Assembly (NCBI RefSeq): GCF_000716785.1
Contig: NZ_JNYY01000006.1
Location: forward strand, 124,001-188,000
Length of the DNA: 64,000 nucleotides
Reading direction: 5' to 3'
DNA from: Amycolatopsis vancoresmycina
GTDB taxonomy: Bacteria > Actinomycetota > Actinomycetes > Mycobacteriales > Pseudonocardiaceae
Shown: piece after piece, positions 1 to 8,504 of the stretch
Layout: the number at the start of each line of letters is the position of its first letter
Position numbering within the stretch: the stretch's first letter is position 1
Translations under genes and position numbers: made by a program
The notes under the pieces: model-generated
Databases searched by the model: none
Seen by the model: only the letters and a program-made list of their open reading frames with translations
Told to the model about the DNA's origin: nothing

Positions 1-589
1 CGACCCACGCGACCACGACCCCGCCCGCCGCACCGTAGGCGGCCCAGCGCAGGATCGGGGTGCGGCGGATCAGCCACAGCGACGGCGCGATCCCGGCGGT
101 CACGATGACCGAGGCCGCCAGCGCCAGCCAGCCGCTGGTCTCGCGGGCCAGCGTCGAGGCGAGCGCCAGCATGGCGACCACGACCACGGCCGCGATGAAC
201 GCCGACACCGTCAACCCGGTCAGCCACGGCGTCGGCTCCCCCGGCGGGCCCGGCGGCCCGAGCACCGCCCGGACGAACCGGTGGCCGGGCGCGGTCGCGG
301 GCGGGGGCGGCTCGACAACGGTGTCGGCACCCGTCACCGGGTCCACGAACCGCACGGTCGTGCCCATCACCGAAGCCAGCCGTCCGGCGAGCTGGCGTCC
401 GCGCTGCGAGACCACCGCGCCCGCCTCGACCCCGGAATCGGCGGAGACGGCGGACGCCACGCGCGCCCATTCGTGCAGGGCCTGCGCCAGGTCGGCGCCG
501 ATCGCGAGCTTGTGCGGGTCCACCTCGCGCGCGTGTTCCCCGCCCGGGCCGGCCAGCACGGCGCGCTCGCCGCGGATCCGCAGCTCCAT
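1..589 (-). CDS. DUF2537-like membrane protein (3' end outside window)
   Basis: Open frame of 196 codons running off the left edge. The start is the ATG at 589, preceded on the coding strand by GGGAAGGGG. Residues 1-110 are soluble and include a Pro-rich linker near 93-120. Hydrophobic segments follow at about 122-147, 152-174 and from 181 onward, so this is a soluble N-terminal domain on a multi-pass membrane anchor. The layout matches what I remember of the actinobacterial DUF2537 family, whose function is unknown; that family assignment is from memory. It lies downstream of, and co-directional with, the RNA methyltransferase, with a 31-nt gap, so the two probably share a transcript. Confidence 0.6.
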   Translation of the reverse strand, partial: MELRIRGERAVLAGPGGEHAREVDPHKLAIGADLAQALHEWARVASAVSADSGVEAGAVVSQRGRQLAGRLASVMGTTVRFVDPVTGADTVVEPPPPATAPGHRFVRAVLGPPGPPGEPTPWLTGLTVSAFIAAVVVVAMLALASTLARETSGWLALAASVIVTAGIAPSLWLIRRTPILRWAAYGAAGGVVVAWV

Positions 590-620
590 GGTGCCCCTTC
601 CCGCCTCGGAGATCAGAACT

Positions 621-1427
621 TTAGCCGCCCCGGGCCAGTTCGTAGAAGGCAACGGCGGCGGCGGTGGCGATGTTCAGTGAGTCGACTCCGGCCGGCATGG
701 GTATCCGGACGGCGTGATCAGCCGCCGCGAGCGCCGTTTCGGTCAACCCGGGACCTTCGGCACCGAAGAGCAACGCCACCCGCCCCTGCGCGTGCGCCCG
801 CAGTTCGCGCAGCGGGACCGAACCCGGCCGCGGGGTGAACGCCGCGACCGCGAACCCGCGCGCCCGCAGGTCGTCGAGCCCGCCCGGCCAGTCCGTCAGG
901 TGCCCGAACGGCACGCGCAGGACGTGCCCCATCGACACGCGCACGCTGCGCCGGTACAGCGGGTCGGAACAGCCGGGCCCGAGCAGCACGCCGCCGACGC
1001 CGAGCGCGGCGGCGTTGCGGAAGAGCGCACCGAGGTTTTCGTGGTCTCCCACGCCTTCCAGCACCGCGACGGGGCCGTCGCCGTCGACGACTTCGGCGAC
1101 CGAGAGCGGCGCCGGCCGGTCGGCGACGGCGAGGATCCCGCGGTTGAGGTGGAAGCCGACCACGTCGGCCATGGTGTCCGCGGACGCGACGTACTGCGGG
1201 ACGTCCAGGCCCGCCAGGTCTTCGGCCAGCTCGGCGAACCGCCGCTGCACGCCCAGCAGCGCGCGTACCGGGTAGCGGGAGGACAGCAGCCGCGAGACGA
1301 CGACGGTGCCTTCGGCGATGACCAGACCCCGTCCGCCGGGCCGGTCGGGACGACGGTCCGCAGTGGACAGGTCCCGGAAATCGTCGACGCGGGGATCGCC
1401 GGAGTGGTCGATGTGGATCACGCCCAT
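621..1427 (-). CDS. TrmH/SpoU-family RNA 2'-O-methyltransferase
   Basis: This 268-residue protein has the three SPOUT motifs in order: NLGALFRN at 131-138, LFGAEGPGL near 220-228, and IPMPAGVDSLNIA near 242-254, the last two forming the trefoil-knot S-adenosylmethionine site. The N-terminal 110 residues are the usual RNA substrate-binding region of TrmH-type enzymes. It should methylate a ribose 2'-OH in rRNA or tRNA; the exact nucleotide cannot be read from sequence. A SpoU-type gene (Rv0881) sits in the equivalent M. tuberculosis neighbourhood. It is divergent from the GCS2 gene across a roughly 210-nt region that holds two short palindromes (1476-1489 and 1513-1522). Confidence 0.85.
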   Translation of the reverse strand: MGVIHIDHSGDPRVDDFRDLSTADRRPDRPGGRGLVIAEGTVVVSRLLSSRYPVRALLGVQRRFAELAEDLAGLDVPQYVASADTMADVVGFHLNRGILAVADRPAPLSVAEVVDGDGPVAVLEGVGDHENLGALFRNAAALGVGGVLLGPGCSDPLYRRSVRVSMGHVLRVPFGHLTDWPGGLDDLRARGFAVAAFTPRPGSVPLRELRAHAQGRVALLFGAEGPGLTETALAAADHAVRIPMPAGVDSLNIATAAAVAFYELARGG

Positions 1428-1637
1428 CCGCCCAGTCTGTCACCCGCTTGCCGGGCGCCGCACTGGTCCGAACGTCCACCGCCCGGTGGTACGAACGGGG
1501 CCATTTTGCTTTCGGTTAACCGCTCGTGACGGAGAGCACCAGTTTGGCCGCTAGCCCGGCTGCATCGGCTGTGTAACGGTTGTCCGCCGGGGCCTGAAAC
1601 ACGTCCTAGTCCACGCCGACACGAAGCAGGGATGGTC

Positions 1638-3137
1638 ATGGGGATGGACCTCGAGGCTCAGCCGTTCAACACGCTGGACCGAGGACGGTACCGCCGCAAG
1701 GTGCAGCGTTGCCTGGACACGCTGGCCCGGATGCTCACGGACGGCAGTTTTTCGTTCCCCCGCAAGAACATCGGCCTCGAAGTCGAGCTGAACCTCGTCG
1801 ACCGCGAGCTGCGTCCGTCGATGACGAACACCGCGGTGCTGGAGGCGCTCGACGACCCGTCGTTCACCACCGAGCTGGGCCAGCACAACATCGAGCTGAA
1901 CGTCCCGCCGCGGCCGCTGGCCGGCGATTCCGCCCTCCAGCTCGAAGACGACCTCCGCGCGTACCTCGACTCCGCGGCGGCGAAGGCCCGTGACACCGGG
2001 TCGTCGCTGGCCATGATCGGCATCCTGCCGACGTTGAAGCACGAGCACTTCGACCAGAAGTGGCTCACCAACAAGGCCCGCTACGCGACGCTGAACGACC
2101 AGATCTTCGCCGCCCGCGGCGAACGCACGGTGCTCGCCATGGAGGGCGCGCCCCTGCCGGGCCAGCAGCCCGAACGCCTGCGCAGCTACGCGGAGTCGAT
2201 CCTGCCGGAGGCCGCCTGCACCAGCGTCCAGCTGCACCTGCAGGTCGCGCCGGAGGAGTTCGCCGCGCACTGGAACGCGGCGCAGTGCCTGGCCGGCCTG
2301 CAGATCGCGCTCGCGTCGAATTCGCCGTTCCTGCTCGGCAAGGCGCTGTGGCACGAAACCCGCATCCCGCTGTTCCTGCAGGCGACCGACACCCGGCCGG
2401 AAGAGCTGAAGAACCAGGGCGTGCGCCCGCGGGTGTGGTTCGGCGAGCGCTGGATCACGTCGATCTTCGACCTGTTCGAGGAGAACGTCCGCTACTTCCC
2501 GGGCCTGCTCCCGGAAACCGACGCCGAGGACCCGATCGAGGCGCTCGACGCGGGGCAGGCGCCGAAGCTCACCGAGCTGCGCATGCACAACGGGACGATC
2601 TGGCGCTGGAACCGCCCGGTGTACGACGTCGTCGACGGCCTGCCGCACCTGCGCGTGGAGAACCGCGTGCTGCCGGCCGGCCCGACCGTCGTCGACACGG
2701 TGGCGAACGCGGCCTTCTTCTACGGCGCCCAGCGCGCGCTGGCGGAGGCGGACCGCCCGGTGTGGACGCAGATGTCGTTCCAGGCCGCCGAGGAAAACCT
2801 TTACGCCGGCGCGCGGCGGGGTTTCGACGGCCAGCTGTATTGGCCGGGCATCGGCTGGATTCCGCCGGACGAGCTGGCGCTGCGCGTACTGCTCCCGCTC
2901 GCCCACGAGGGCCTGCGCCGCTCCGACGTCTCCGACGAGGCTCGCGAGCGCTACCTCGGGATCATCGAGCGCCGCTGCCTGGCGCGGCGGACCGGGGCGA
3001 CCTGGCAGCGCGACTACGTGCTGCGGGCCCAGGAGCGCGGGCTGGACCGCGAGGCGGCGCTCAGCCTGATGCTGGGGCGCTACCTCGAGCTGTCCGAAGC
3101 GGGCGAACCGGTTCACACGTGGCCGGTGGCCGACTGA
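1638..3137 (+). CDS. GCS2-family carboxylate-amine ligase (glutamate-cysteine ligase-like)
   Basis: About 499 residues. The N-terminal region has the GCS2/YbdK pattern: an acidic metal and nucleotide strand with GLEVELNLV near residue 45, followed by LGQHNIELNV. The family makes gamma-glutamyl or related amide bonds using ATP. Many actinobacterial members are annotated glutamate-cysteine ligase without proof, and mycothiol producers do not need glutathione, so the substrate is open. Three ATGs lie close together (1632, 1638, 1644). The AGCAGGG at 1625-1631 is too close to the first and spaced 6 nt from the second, so 1638 is chosen. The gene ends 15 nt before the TetR gene. Confidence 0.75.
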   Translation: MGMDLEAQPFNTLDRGRYRRKVQRCLDTLARMLTDGSFSFPRKNIGLEVELNLVDRELRPSMTNTAVLEALDDPSFTTELGQHNIELNVPPRPLAGDSALQLEDDLRAYLDSAAAKARDTGSSLAMIGILPTLKHEHFDQKWLTNKARYATLNDQIFAARGERTVLAMEGAPLPGQQPERLRSYAESILPEAACTSVQLHLQVAPEEFAAHWNAAQCLAGLQIALASNSPFLLGKALWHETRIPLFLQATDTRPEELKNQGVRPRVWFGERWITSIFDLFEENVRYFPGLLPETDAEDPIEALDAGQAPKLTELRMHNGTIWRWNRPVYDVVDGLPHLRVENRVLPAGPTVVDTVANAAFFYGAQRALAEADRPVWTQMSFQAAEENLYAGARRGFDGQLYWPGIGWIPPDELALRVLLPLAHEGLRRSDVSDEARERYLGIIERRCLARRTGATWQRDYVLRAQERGLDREAALSLMLGRYLELSEAGEPVHTWPVAD

Positions 3138-3152
3138 CGCTAGCCTGGGTGG

Positions 3153-3749
3153 ATGCCGAAGATTCTCGGTGAGTCGCTGGAGGCGCACCGGCGTGAAGTG
3201 CGGTCCCGGGTCTTCGACGTCCTGCGCGCCCAGCTGTACGAGCGCGGCTTCGACGCGATCACGCTCGCCGGCGTCGCGTCGGCGGCCGGCGTGGGCCGGA
3301 CCGCGCTGTACAACCACTTCCCCGACAAGGAAAGCCTGCTCGTCGCGTTCGTCGAGGACGAGGCGGCGCAGTACGTCACGCGGCTGACTGACGCGGTGGA
3401 AGCGCAGGCCGACCCGGTCGACCAGCTGGCCACGTTCGTCCGGCTGCAGCTGCGCGTGCTGGCCGAGTACCACATGCCACCGGGCACGGCACTCGCGTCG
3501 GCGCTGGCCCCGGCGGCGTACCGGCGGATCAGCGCGCACGCCGACCCGATCACCGACCGCCTGCGCGCGATCCTCGCCGGCGGGGTCGACCTGGGCCGCT
3601 GGCCCGCCGAGGACCCGGACGTCCTGATCCCGATGATCACCGCGGCGCTGGGCAACCGCACCTTGGTCGACGGGCCCGCGGAGCAGCTGGAAGACGTCGT
3701 CGAAGCGGCCGTGCGGTTCGTGCTGCGAGCGGTCGGCGCCACGATTTAG
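3153..3749 (+). CDS. TetR-family transcriptional regulator
   Basis: A 198-residue protein with an N-terminal TetR helix-turn-helix (AGVGRTALYNHFPDK near residues 45-60) and a divergent helical ligand domain. It starts 15 nt after the ligase stop, so it may be co-transcribed with it. If the NB-ARC gene downstream is a later insertion (see the direct repeats), this gene once lay directly upstream of the heme oxygenase gene. A TetR-style palindrome lies just before that gene and is a candidate operator, an inference. The last residues ATI and the stop codon lie within the 15-bp repeat at 3741-3755. Confidence 0.85.
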   Translation: MPKILGESLEAHRREVRSRVFDVLRAQLYERGFDAITLAGVASAAGVGRTALYNHFPDKESLLVAFVEDEAAQYVTRLTDAVEAQADPVDQLATFVRLQLRVLAEYHMPPGTALASALAPAAYRRISAHADPITDRLRAILAGGVDLGRWPAEDPDVLIPMITAALGNRTLVDGPAEQLEDVVEAAVRFVLRAVGATI

Positions 3750-3755
3750 GGTGGC
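3741..3755 (+). repeat. 15-bp direct repeat, left copy
   Basis: The sequence acgatttagggtggc occurs here and again at 6030-6044. Each copy spans the last codons and TAG stop of the gene before it (TetR on the left, NB-ARC ATPase on the right), so both proteins end in ATI. The two copies bracket exactly one gene plus its leader, which looks like a target-site or attachment-site duplication. No integrase or transposase is visible. Confidence 0.75.
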
Positions 3756-3869
3756 GCGGCTGCCGGGCCGGGTTCGGACGGTCAGGTGAATTCCCGTCGT
3801 GCGCGTAGCCGGCCGGCCCCGTGCCGCGACGCTGTCGGTGCAGTCGCAGACAGACCGGGAGGTTCCCAG

Positions 3870-6038
3870 GTGGAAACATCCGAACCAGCTGGTCCCGCAC
3901 CCGGCGTGCGCAACGTCGTTTCCGGAGCCACCGGCCCTGTGGTGCAAGCCCAGTCCGTGCACGGCGACCTGCACGTGTACGCGGCACAGCCGGGGCCGGT
4001 GCCGGCGGTACCGCGCCAGCTGCCCGCCTCGCCGGCGGTGTTCACCGGCCGGATGAGCGAGCTGGCGGCACTGGACCACGCGCTGATCGCCACCACACCC
4101 GGCGGCCGCGAGAGCGCAGCCGTGTTGATCTCCGCGATCGGCGGGGTAGGGGGGATCGGCAAGACCTGGCTCGCCTTGGCCTGGGCGCACCGCAACCTCC
4201 ACCGGTTCCCCCACGGGCAGCTCTTCGTCGACCTGCAGGGTTTCAGCCCGTCCGGACGACCGGTCGAAGCGGCTGACGCGGTCCGCGGATTTCTTCACTC
4301 TCTCGGTGCCGATCCTGATGGCCTGCCTTCCGGCCTGGACGCCTTGTCCGCGCTGTACCGGAGCTCGGTGGCCGGGCGGCGGATGTTGATCGTGCTGGAC
4401 AACGCCGCCACCGCCGAGCAAGTCGTGCCGCTGCTGCCCGGGAGTCCCACCTGCACGGTGTTGGTCACCGGGCGCACCACGCTGCCCACGCTGATCGACC
4501 GGTACGGTGCCCACCACCTGCAGCTGGACGTGCTCACCCACGACGAAGCACGGGAACTGCTGACAACCCGGCTCGACCAGCGTGCCGAGGCAGATCCCGA
4601 AGCAACCGGCGAACTGATCGGTTTGTGCGGACGCCATCCGCTGGCGCTGGCGATCATCGCTCGCCAGGCGATCACGCGCCCGCGGGTTCCGCTGGCGGAG
4701 CTCGCCGTCGAACTGGGTGACCTGGCTCTGGAGGTGCTCGACCACGACACCGACCCGGCGGGCAGCCTGCCCGCCGTGCTGTCATGGTCGCTGCGTCACT
4801 TCACGGGCCGGCAGCGTCGGGCGTTCGCCTTGCTGGGTATCGCGCCCGGCCCGGACATCGGCCTGCCGGCCGCGTACCGCCTTCTCGGCCTCTCTCCGGC
4901 CGATGCTCGCCGAGTCCTCCGCGTCTTGGAGGACAGTTCCTTGCTCGACCGGCGCCCGGACGGCCGCTACTCCATGCATGACCTGGTCCGTGCGTACGCC
5001 GCCAGTATCGCTCATCACAGCCTGCCGGAACCGGTACGGCGGGCTGCGTCGGACCGGATAGTGGACTTCTACCTGCACACCGCCCACACCGCCGAAAGAC
5101 TGCTGAACCCCCACCGCGAGCCGATTCGGCCGGTCCCCGGCAGCCGCAGCCGGCCGCCGACCGGCCATGCGGACGCGCTGGACTGGCTGGAAGTTCACCA
5201 CCCGCACCTGCTTGCCGCACAGCGCACGGCCGCAAGCCTCGGCCGTCACGAGGCCGTTTGGCGTCTGGCGTGGGCGCTGAGCACGTTCCACCAGCGACGC
5301 GAGCATCACCACGACGCGCTGGCCGTGTGGCAGGGGGCCGCCGAGGCAGCCTCCCACCTGCCCGATCCTGCGGCGGGCACCATCGCTCGCGAACGCCTCG
5401 GACGGGCGCACGCTGAGCTGGGACGGCACGAGGAGGCGGTCCGGCTTCTTCACCAGGCCCTCGATCTGGCCGGCCGGCACGATGACCGCACACAACAGGC
5501 CCACGCGCATCGTGTTCTCACCCGGGTGTGGGAAATTCGGAATGACCACCAGCGGGCGCTGGTGCACGCCCGGGAAGCCCTTCGCCTTTTCCGCGACCTC
5601 GCGGAACCGGCATGGGTGGCCAACGCGCTCAACTCGGTCGGCTGGTTCTCAGCCCACCTGGGCGACCACGGCACCGCTCGCGACCACTGCCGGCAAGCCT
5701 TGGAGGTGTACCGCCACCACAGCAGCGCCAGCGGTGTGGCGGACACCCTGCACAGCCTGGGATACATCGACTTCCTCAGTGGCAACCACCACGATGCCAT
5801 CAGCCACTACCGGCAAGCCCTTGCCGTGTACCGCGACCTCGGCTACTCCATACCTGCCGCCGGCACCCTGCACGACCTCGGCCACTCGCACCTCGGTCTC
5901 GGTCAACGCGACGAAACCCGTGCGGTCTGGAACGAAGCCCTGGAGCTTTACCGGCAACAAGGCCACCGCACGGCCGCGGACCGAGTGCGCCGGCAGCTCG
6001 ACAAGCTCCTTTCGGCAGGACACGACGCGACGATTTAG
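3870..6038 (+). CDS. NLR-like NB-ARC/TPR STAND ATPase with N-terminal amyloid-type motif
   Basis: About 722 residues. The GTG at 3870 is chosen because GGGAGG sits 7 nt upstream; the open frame extends to 3786 without support. Order: a short leader with GPVVQAQSVHGDLHVY at 22-37, resembling bacterial RHIM-like amyloid signalling (BASS3-type) motifs known at NLR N-termini; an NB-ARC ATPase with P-loop GGVGGIGKT, Walker B-like MLIVLDNA, VLVTGRT and a GLPL-equivalent HPLAL; a winged-helix region ending near MHDLVRAYA; then about five TPRs to the C-terminus. Such proteins are switchable sensors in immunity, cell death or transcriptional control. There is no effector domain and no adjacent effector gene. 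It lacks the OmpR-type DNA-binding domain of SARP/AfsR regulators. The 15-bp repeats at both ends suggest insertion. Confidence 0.8.
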   Translation: METSEPAGPAPGVRNVVSGATGPVVQAQSVHGDLHVYAAQPGPVPAVPRQLPASPAVFTGRMSELAALDHALIATTPGGRESAAVLISAIGGVGGIGKTWLALAWAHRNLHRFPHGQLFVDLQGFSPSGRPVEAADAVRGFLHSLGADPDGLPSGLDALSALYRSSVAGRRMLIVLDNAATAEQVVPLLPGSPTCTVLVTGRTTLPTLIDRYGAHHLQLDVLTHDEARELLTTRLDQRAEADPEATGELIGLCGRHPLALAIIARQAITRPRVPLAELAVELGDLALEVLDHDTDPAGSLPAVLSWSLRHFTGRQRRAFALLGIAPGPDIGLPAAYRLLGLSPADARRVLRVLEDSSLLDRRPDGRYSMHDLVRAYAASIAHHSLPEPVRRAASDRIVDFYLHTAHTAERLLNPHREPIRPVPGSRSRPPTGHADALDWLEVHHPHLLAAQRTAASLGRHEAVWRLAWALSTFHQRREHHHDALAVWQGAAEAASHLPDPAAGTIARERLGRAHAELGRHEEAVRLLHQALDLAGRHDDRTQQAHAHRVLTRVWEIRNDHQRALVHAREALRLFRDLAEPAWVANALNSVGWFSAHLGDHGTARDHCRQALEVYRHHSSASGVADTLHSLGYIDFLSGNHHDAISHYRQALAVYRDLGYSIPAAGTLHDLGHSHLGLGQRDETRAVWNEALELYRQQGHRTAADRVRRQLDKLLSAGHDATI

Positions 6039-6044
6039 GGTGGC
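6030..6044 (+). repeat. 15-bp direct repeat, right copy
   Basis: Exact second copy of acgatttagggtggc, covering the end of the NB-ARC gene including its TAG stop. Flanking bases differ from the left copy (gcc before the left copy, gcg before this one; gcgg after the left, ctaa after this one), so the identity stops sharply at 15 bp. Confidence 0.75.
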
Positions 6045-6073
6045 CTAAGTCCGATTCATGCCCTACGATCTTT

Positions 6074-6088
6074 CTGACAGCCTGTCAG
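6074..6088. promoter_or_regulatory. TetR-type operator candidate upstream of heme oxygenase
   Basis: A perfect palindrome, CTGACAG-C-CTGTCAG, ends 22 nt before the heme oxygenase start codon. TGACA/TGTCA half-sites in this arrangement are typical of TetR-family operators. The nearest upstream regulator is the TetR gene at 3153, now separated by the NB-ARC gene; their pairing is inferred. Confidence 0.5.
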
Positions 6089-6110
6089 ATCGATCGCCGG
6101 GAGGCCTGCC

Positions 6111-6770
6111 ATGACGGTGACCACGGACGCCCGCCCGTTCTCGGCGACCCTGCGCGCGTCGACGCTCGAGGTGCACGAAAAAGCGAACTACTCGACGTAC
6201 ATGCGCGCCCTCCTCGGCGGCGAGCTGACCCAGGAGGGCTACACCCAGCTGGCCATCCAGTACTACTTCGTCTACGGCGCAATCGAGGCGGCGAGCGACC
6301 GGATGGCCGGCGACAGCGTCGGCGGCGAGTTCGTCTTCGACGAGCTGCGCCGGCTGCCGAACCTGGAACGCGACCTCGCCCACCTGGTCGGCCCGGACTG
6401 GCGCGAGACGATCACGCCGCTCGCTTCCACGCGCGAGTACGTCTCGCGGATCCGCGAAGCGTCGTCGTGGGCCGGCGGGTACGTGGCGCACCACTACACG
6501 CGCTACCTGGGCGACATCGCGGGCGGCCAGGCGATCCGGCGGCTGCTGGAACGCCAGTACGACGTCGCCGAGGCGGGCGCGCTCTTCTACCACTTCGAGG
6601 GCATCGGCAGCGCGCCCCGCTTCCGCGACGCCTACCGCGCCAAGCTGGACAACGCGCCGTGGGACGAAGCCGAGCGCGCCCGCGTGATCGACGAGACGCT
6701 CGTGGCGTTCGAGTGCAACGTCGCCGTCTTCGACGAGCTGGCTTCGCGGCTCGACGAGTTCCGTGCCTGA
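6111..6770 (+). CDS. Biliverdin-producing heme oxygenase
   Basis: The 219-residue length and sequence fit the HmuO/HO-1-type family, which cleaves heme to biliverdin, CO and ferrous iron in the cytosol. The proximal heme ligand is His22 in LEVHEKA. The distal-helix glycine signature appears as GDIAGGQ, matching the usual GD-(L/I)-(S/A)-GGQ, after the YVAHHYTRYL segment. The start has GGGAGG about 8 nt upstream. Its neighbour is superoxide dismutase, which suits release of redox-active iron. Regulation may be through the CTGACAG palindrome at 6074-6088. No iron box was seen directly in front of it. Confidence 0.9.
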   Translation: MTVTTDARPFSATLRASTLEVHEKANYSTYMRALLGGELTQEGYTQLAIQYYFVYGAIEAASDRMAGDSVGGEFVFDELRRLPNLERDLAHLVGPDWRETITPLASTREYVSRIREASSWAGGYVAHHYTRYLGDIAGGQAIRRLLERQYDVAEAGALFYHFEGIGSAPRFRDAYRAKLDNAPWDEAERARVIDETLVAFECNVAVFDELASRLDEFRA

Positions 6771-6959
6771 TCTCACACGTCGTTGACCTCCAGTTAAGTC
6801 CAGGTAGCAGGCTCGGTTTCGGGTGCCGGACCCTCGGGTACGCCACCCACGAGCCGGTCATCCCAGGCGGTGATCACGATGCGCCCCCGCTCGCCGCGGA
6901 GGGGCGTGTGCTACTAGGTTCGGTACCGGAAACTTGTGTCGAAGACAGAAGGAGGGCCA

Positions 6960-7583
6960 ATGGCCCGCTACGAGCTGCCCGATCTCGACTACGACTACGG
7001 CGCCCTCGCGCCCCACATCTCCGGCGAGATCAACGAGCTGCACCACAGCAAGCACCACGCGACCTACGTCAAGGGCGCGAACGACACGCTCGACAAGCTC
7101 GAAGCCGCCCGCGAAGCGAACGACTTCGGCTCGATCGTCGGCCTGGAGACCACGCTGGCCTTCAACCTGGCCGGCCACGCCAACCACGTCGTGTGGTGGA
7201 AGATCCTGTCGCCGGAGGGTGGCGACAAGCCGACCGGCGAGCTGGCCGCGGCGATCGACGAGGCGTTCGGCTCCTTCGACAAGTTCAAGGCGCAGTTCAC
7301 CGCCGTCTCGACCACGATCCAGGGCAACGGCTGGGGCGCGCTGTCCTGGGACCCGATCGGCAAGACGCTGATCACCCAGCAGCTGCGCGACCACCACAAC
7401 AACCTGATCCTGCCGACCGTGCCGATCCTGCTGGTCGACGTCTGGGAGCACGCGTTCTACCTGGACTACAAGAACGTGAAGCCGGACTACGTCAAGGCCC
7501 TGTGGAACATCTTCAACTGGGCGGAGATCTCCAAGCGCTTCGACAACGCCGTCGCGGGCGGCAACGGCCTGCTGCTCGGCTGA
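6960..7583 (+). CDS. sodA: Fe/Mn superoxide dismutase
   Basis: A 207-residue SodA-type enzyme that dismutates superoxide. All four metal ligands fall at the same residue numbers I recall for M. tuberculosis SodA: His28, His76, Asp160 and His164 (VDVWEHAFY). The second-shell residue at 145 is His (RDHHNN), which I recall as the state in the iron-preferring mycobacterial enzyme, whereas Mn forms tend to have Gln; metal preference remains open. AAGGAGG places the start at 6960, not the in-frame ATG at 6936. A possible promoter is TTGACC at 6783 with TAGCAG at 6805 (16-nt spacer). No signal peptide is seen. A strong terminator follows. Confidence 0.93.
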   Translation: MARYELPDLDYDYGALAPHISGEINELHHSKHHATYVKGANDTLDKLEAAREANDFGSIVGLETTLAFNLAGHANHVVWWKILSPEGGDKPTGELAAAIDEAFGSFDKFKAQFTAVSTTIQGNGWGALSWDPIGKTLITQQLRDHHNNLILPTVPILLVDVWEHAFYLDYKNVKPDYVKALWNIFNWAEISKRFDNAVAGGNGLLLG

Positions 7584-7597
7584 GCCCGGCTCGCCGA

Positions 7598-7630
7598 ACG
7601 GGGTCCTCCTTCCGGGAGGGCCCCGTTTTT
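7598..7630 (+). terminator. Intrinsic terminator after superoxide dismutase
   Basis: ACGGGGTCCTCC, a four-base loop, and GGGAGGGCCCCGT form a GC-rich stem with one wobble or bulge, followed directly by five T residues (7626-7630). It ends the dismutase transcript before the N-acetyltransferase gene. Confidence 0.85.
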
Positions 7631-7687
7631 CGTCGGCGGGTGAAAATCCCTTGATCTCGAGTGCGGTCGAGGTGTTTGGCTGAACGC

Positions 7688-8500
7688 ATGGACATCGACG
7701 CGTACCTGGACCGCCTCGGCGTCGCCCGGCCGGCGGCACCCGACCTCGCGACGCTGCGTCTCCTGCAGGAACGCCACCTGGCCGCGGTGCCGTTCGAGAA
7801 CCTGAGCAGCCACCTCGGCGAGCCGGTCGTCCTGGACGAGGACGCCCTGTTCGAGAAGGTCGTGCACCGCCGCCGGGGCGGGTTCTGCTACGAGCTGAAC
7901 GGCCTGTTCGCCGCGTTGCTGCGCGCGCTGGGCTACGACGCTTCCCTGCACGCGGCCCAGGTGTTCCACGCCGACGGCACGCCCGGCCCGCCACTGGACC
8001 ACGCGGCGATCGTCGTCGCCCTGGACTCCGGGGACTGGCTGGTGGACGTGGGTTTCGGCCGGTTCGCCCGGCACCCGCTGCCGTTGTTCTCCGTGGACCC
8101 CCAGCTGGACCCGGACGGCGAATTCCTGCTGCTGGACGCCCCGCACGGCGACATCGACGTCCTGCGGGACGGCGAGCCGCAGTACCGCCTGGAGCGGCGC
8201 CCGCGCCCGCTGGCCGACTTCGTCCCGATGGCGTGGTGGCAGACGACGTCGCCGGAGTCGCACTTCACGCAGTCGCTGACGTGCTCCCGCCCGACGTCCC
8301 AGGGCCGCGTGACACTGTCGGGCGACCGTCTGATCGAGACGGTCGACGGCGTCCGGAACGAGGTCCGGCTGCTTTCCCCGGACGCGATCCACCTGGCGTA
8401 CCGCGTGTACTTCGGGATGACGTTGACGCGGCTGCCGGTACCGCCGGGTGAGAGTCCCTTGACGTCCGGCGCGCCCCAGCCGGACACTGCGCTGACGTGA
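7688..8500 (+). CDS. nat: Arylamine N-acetyltransferase
   Basis: A 270-residue NAT-family protein that transfers acetyl from acetyl-CoA to arylamines, hydrazides or related amines. The Cys-His-Asp triad is visible: Cys67 in RRGGFCYELNG, His105 in PLDHAAIV, and Asp120 in LVDVGFG. The N-terminal domain holds the family LQERHLAAVPFENLS segment. The ATG at 7688 is preferred over the earlier in-frame ATG at 7661 because homologues begin close to the MDIDAYLDRLG helix; the ribosome site is weak. It is monocistronic between a terminator and a hairpin, converging on the MFS gene. Confidence 0.92.
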   Translation: MDIDAYLDRLGVARPAAPDLATLRLLQERHLAAVPFENLSSHLGEPVVLDEDALFEKVVHRRRGGFCYELNGLFAALLRALGYDASLHAAQVFHADGTPGPPLDHAAIVVALDSGDWLVDVGFGRFARHPLPLFSVDPQLDPDGEFLLLDAPHGDIDVLRDGEPQYRLERRPRPLADFVPMAWWQTTSPESHFTQSLTCSRPTSQGRVTLSGDRLIETVDGVRNEVRLLSPDAIHLAYRVYFGMTLTRLPVPPGESPLTSGAPQPDTALT

Positions 8501-8504
8501 ACGA

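Noticed and set aside
1551..4745. Very long open frame on the minus strand (over 1000 codons)
   Set aside because: It runs antisense to the GCS2, TetR and NLR genes, has Arg/Gln/His-rich low-quality composition, no domains and no ribosome site. It is a GC-bias artefact.
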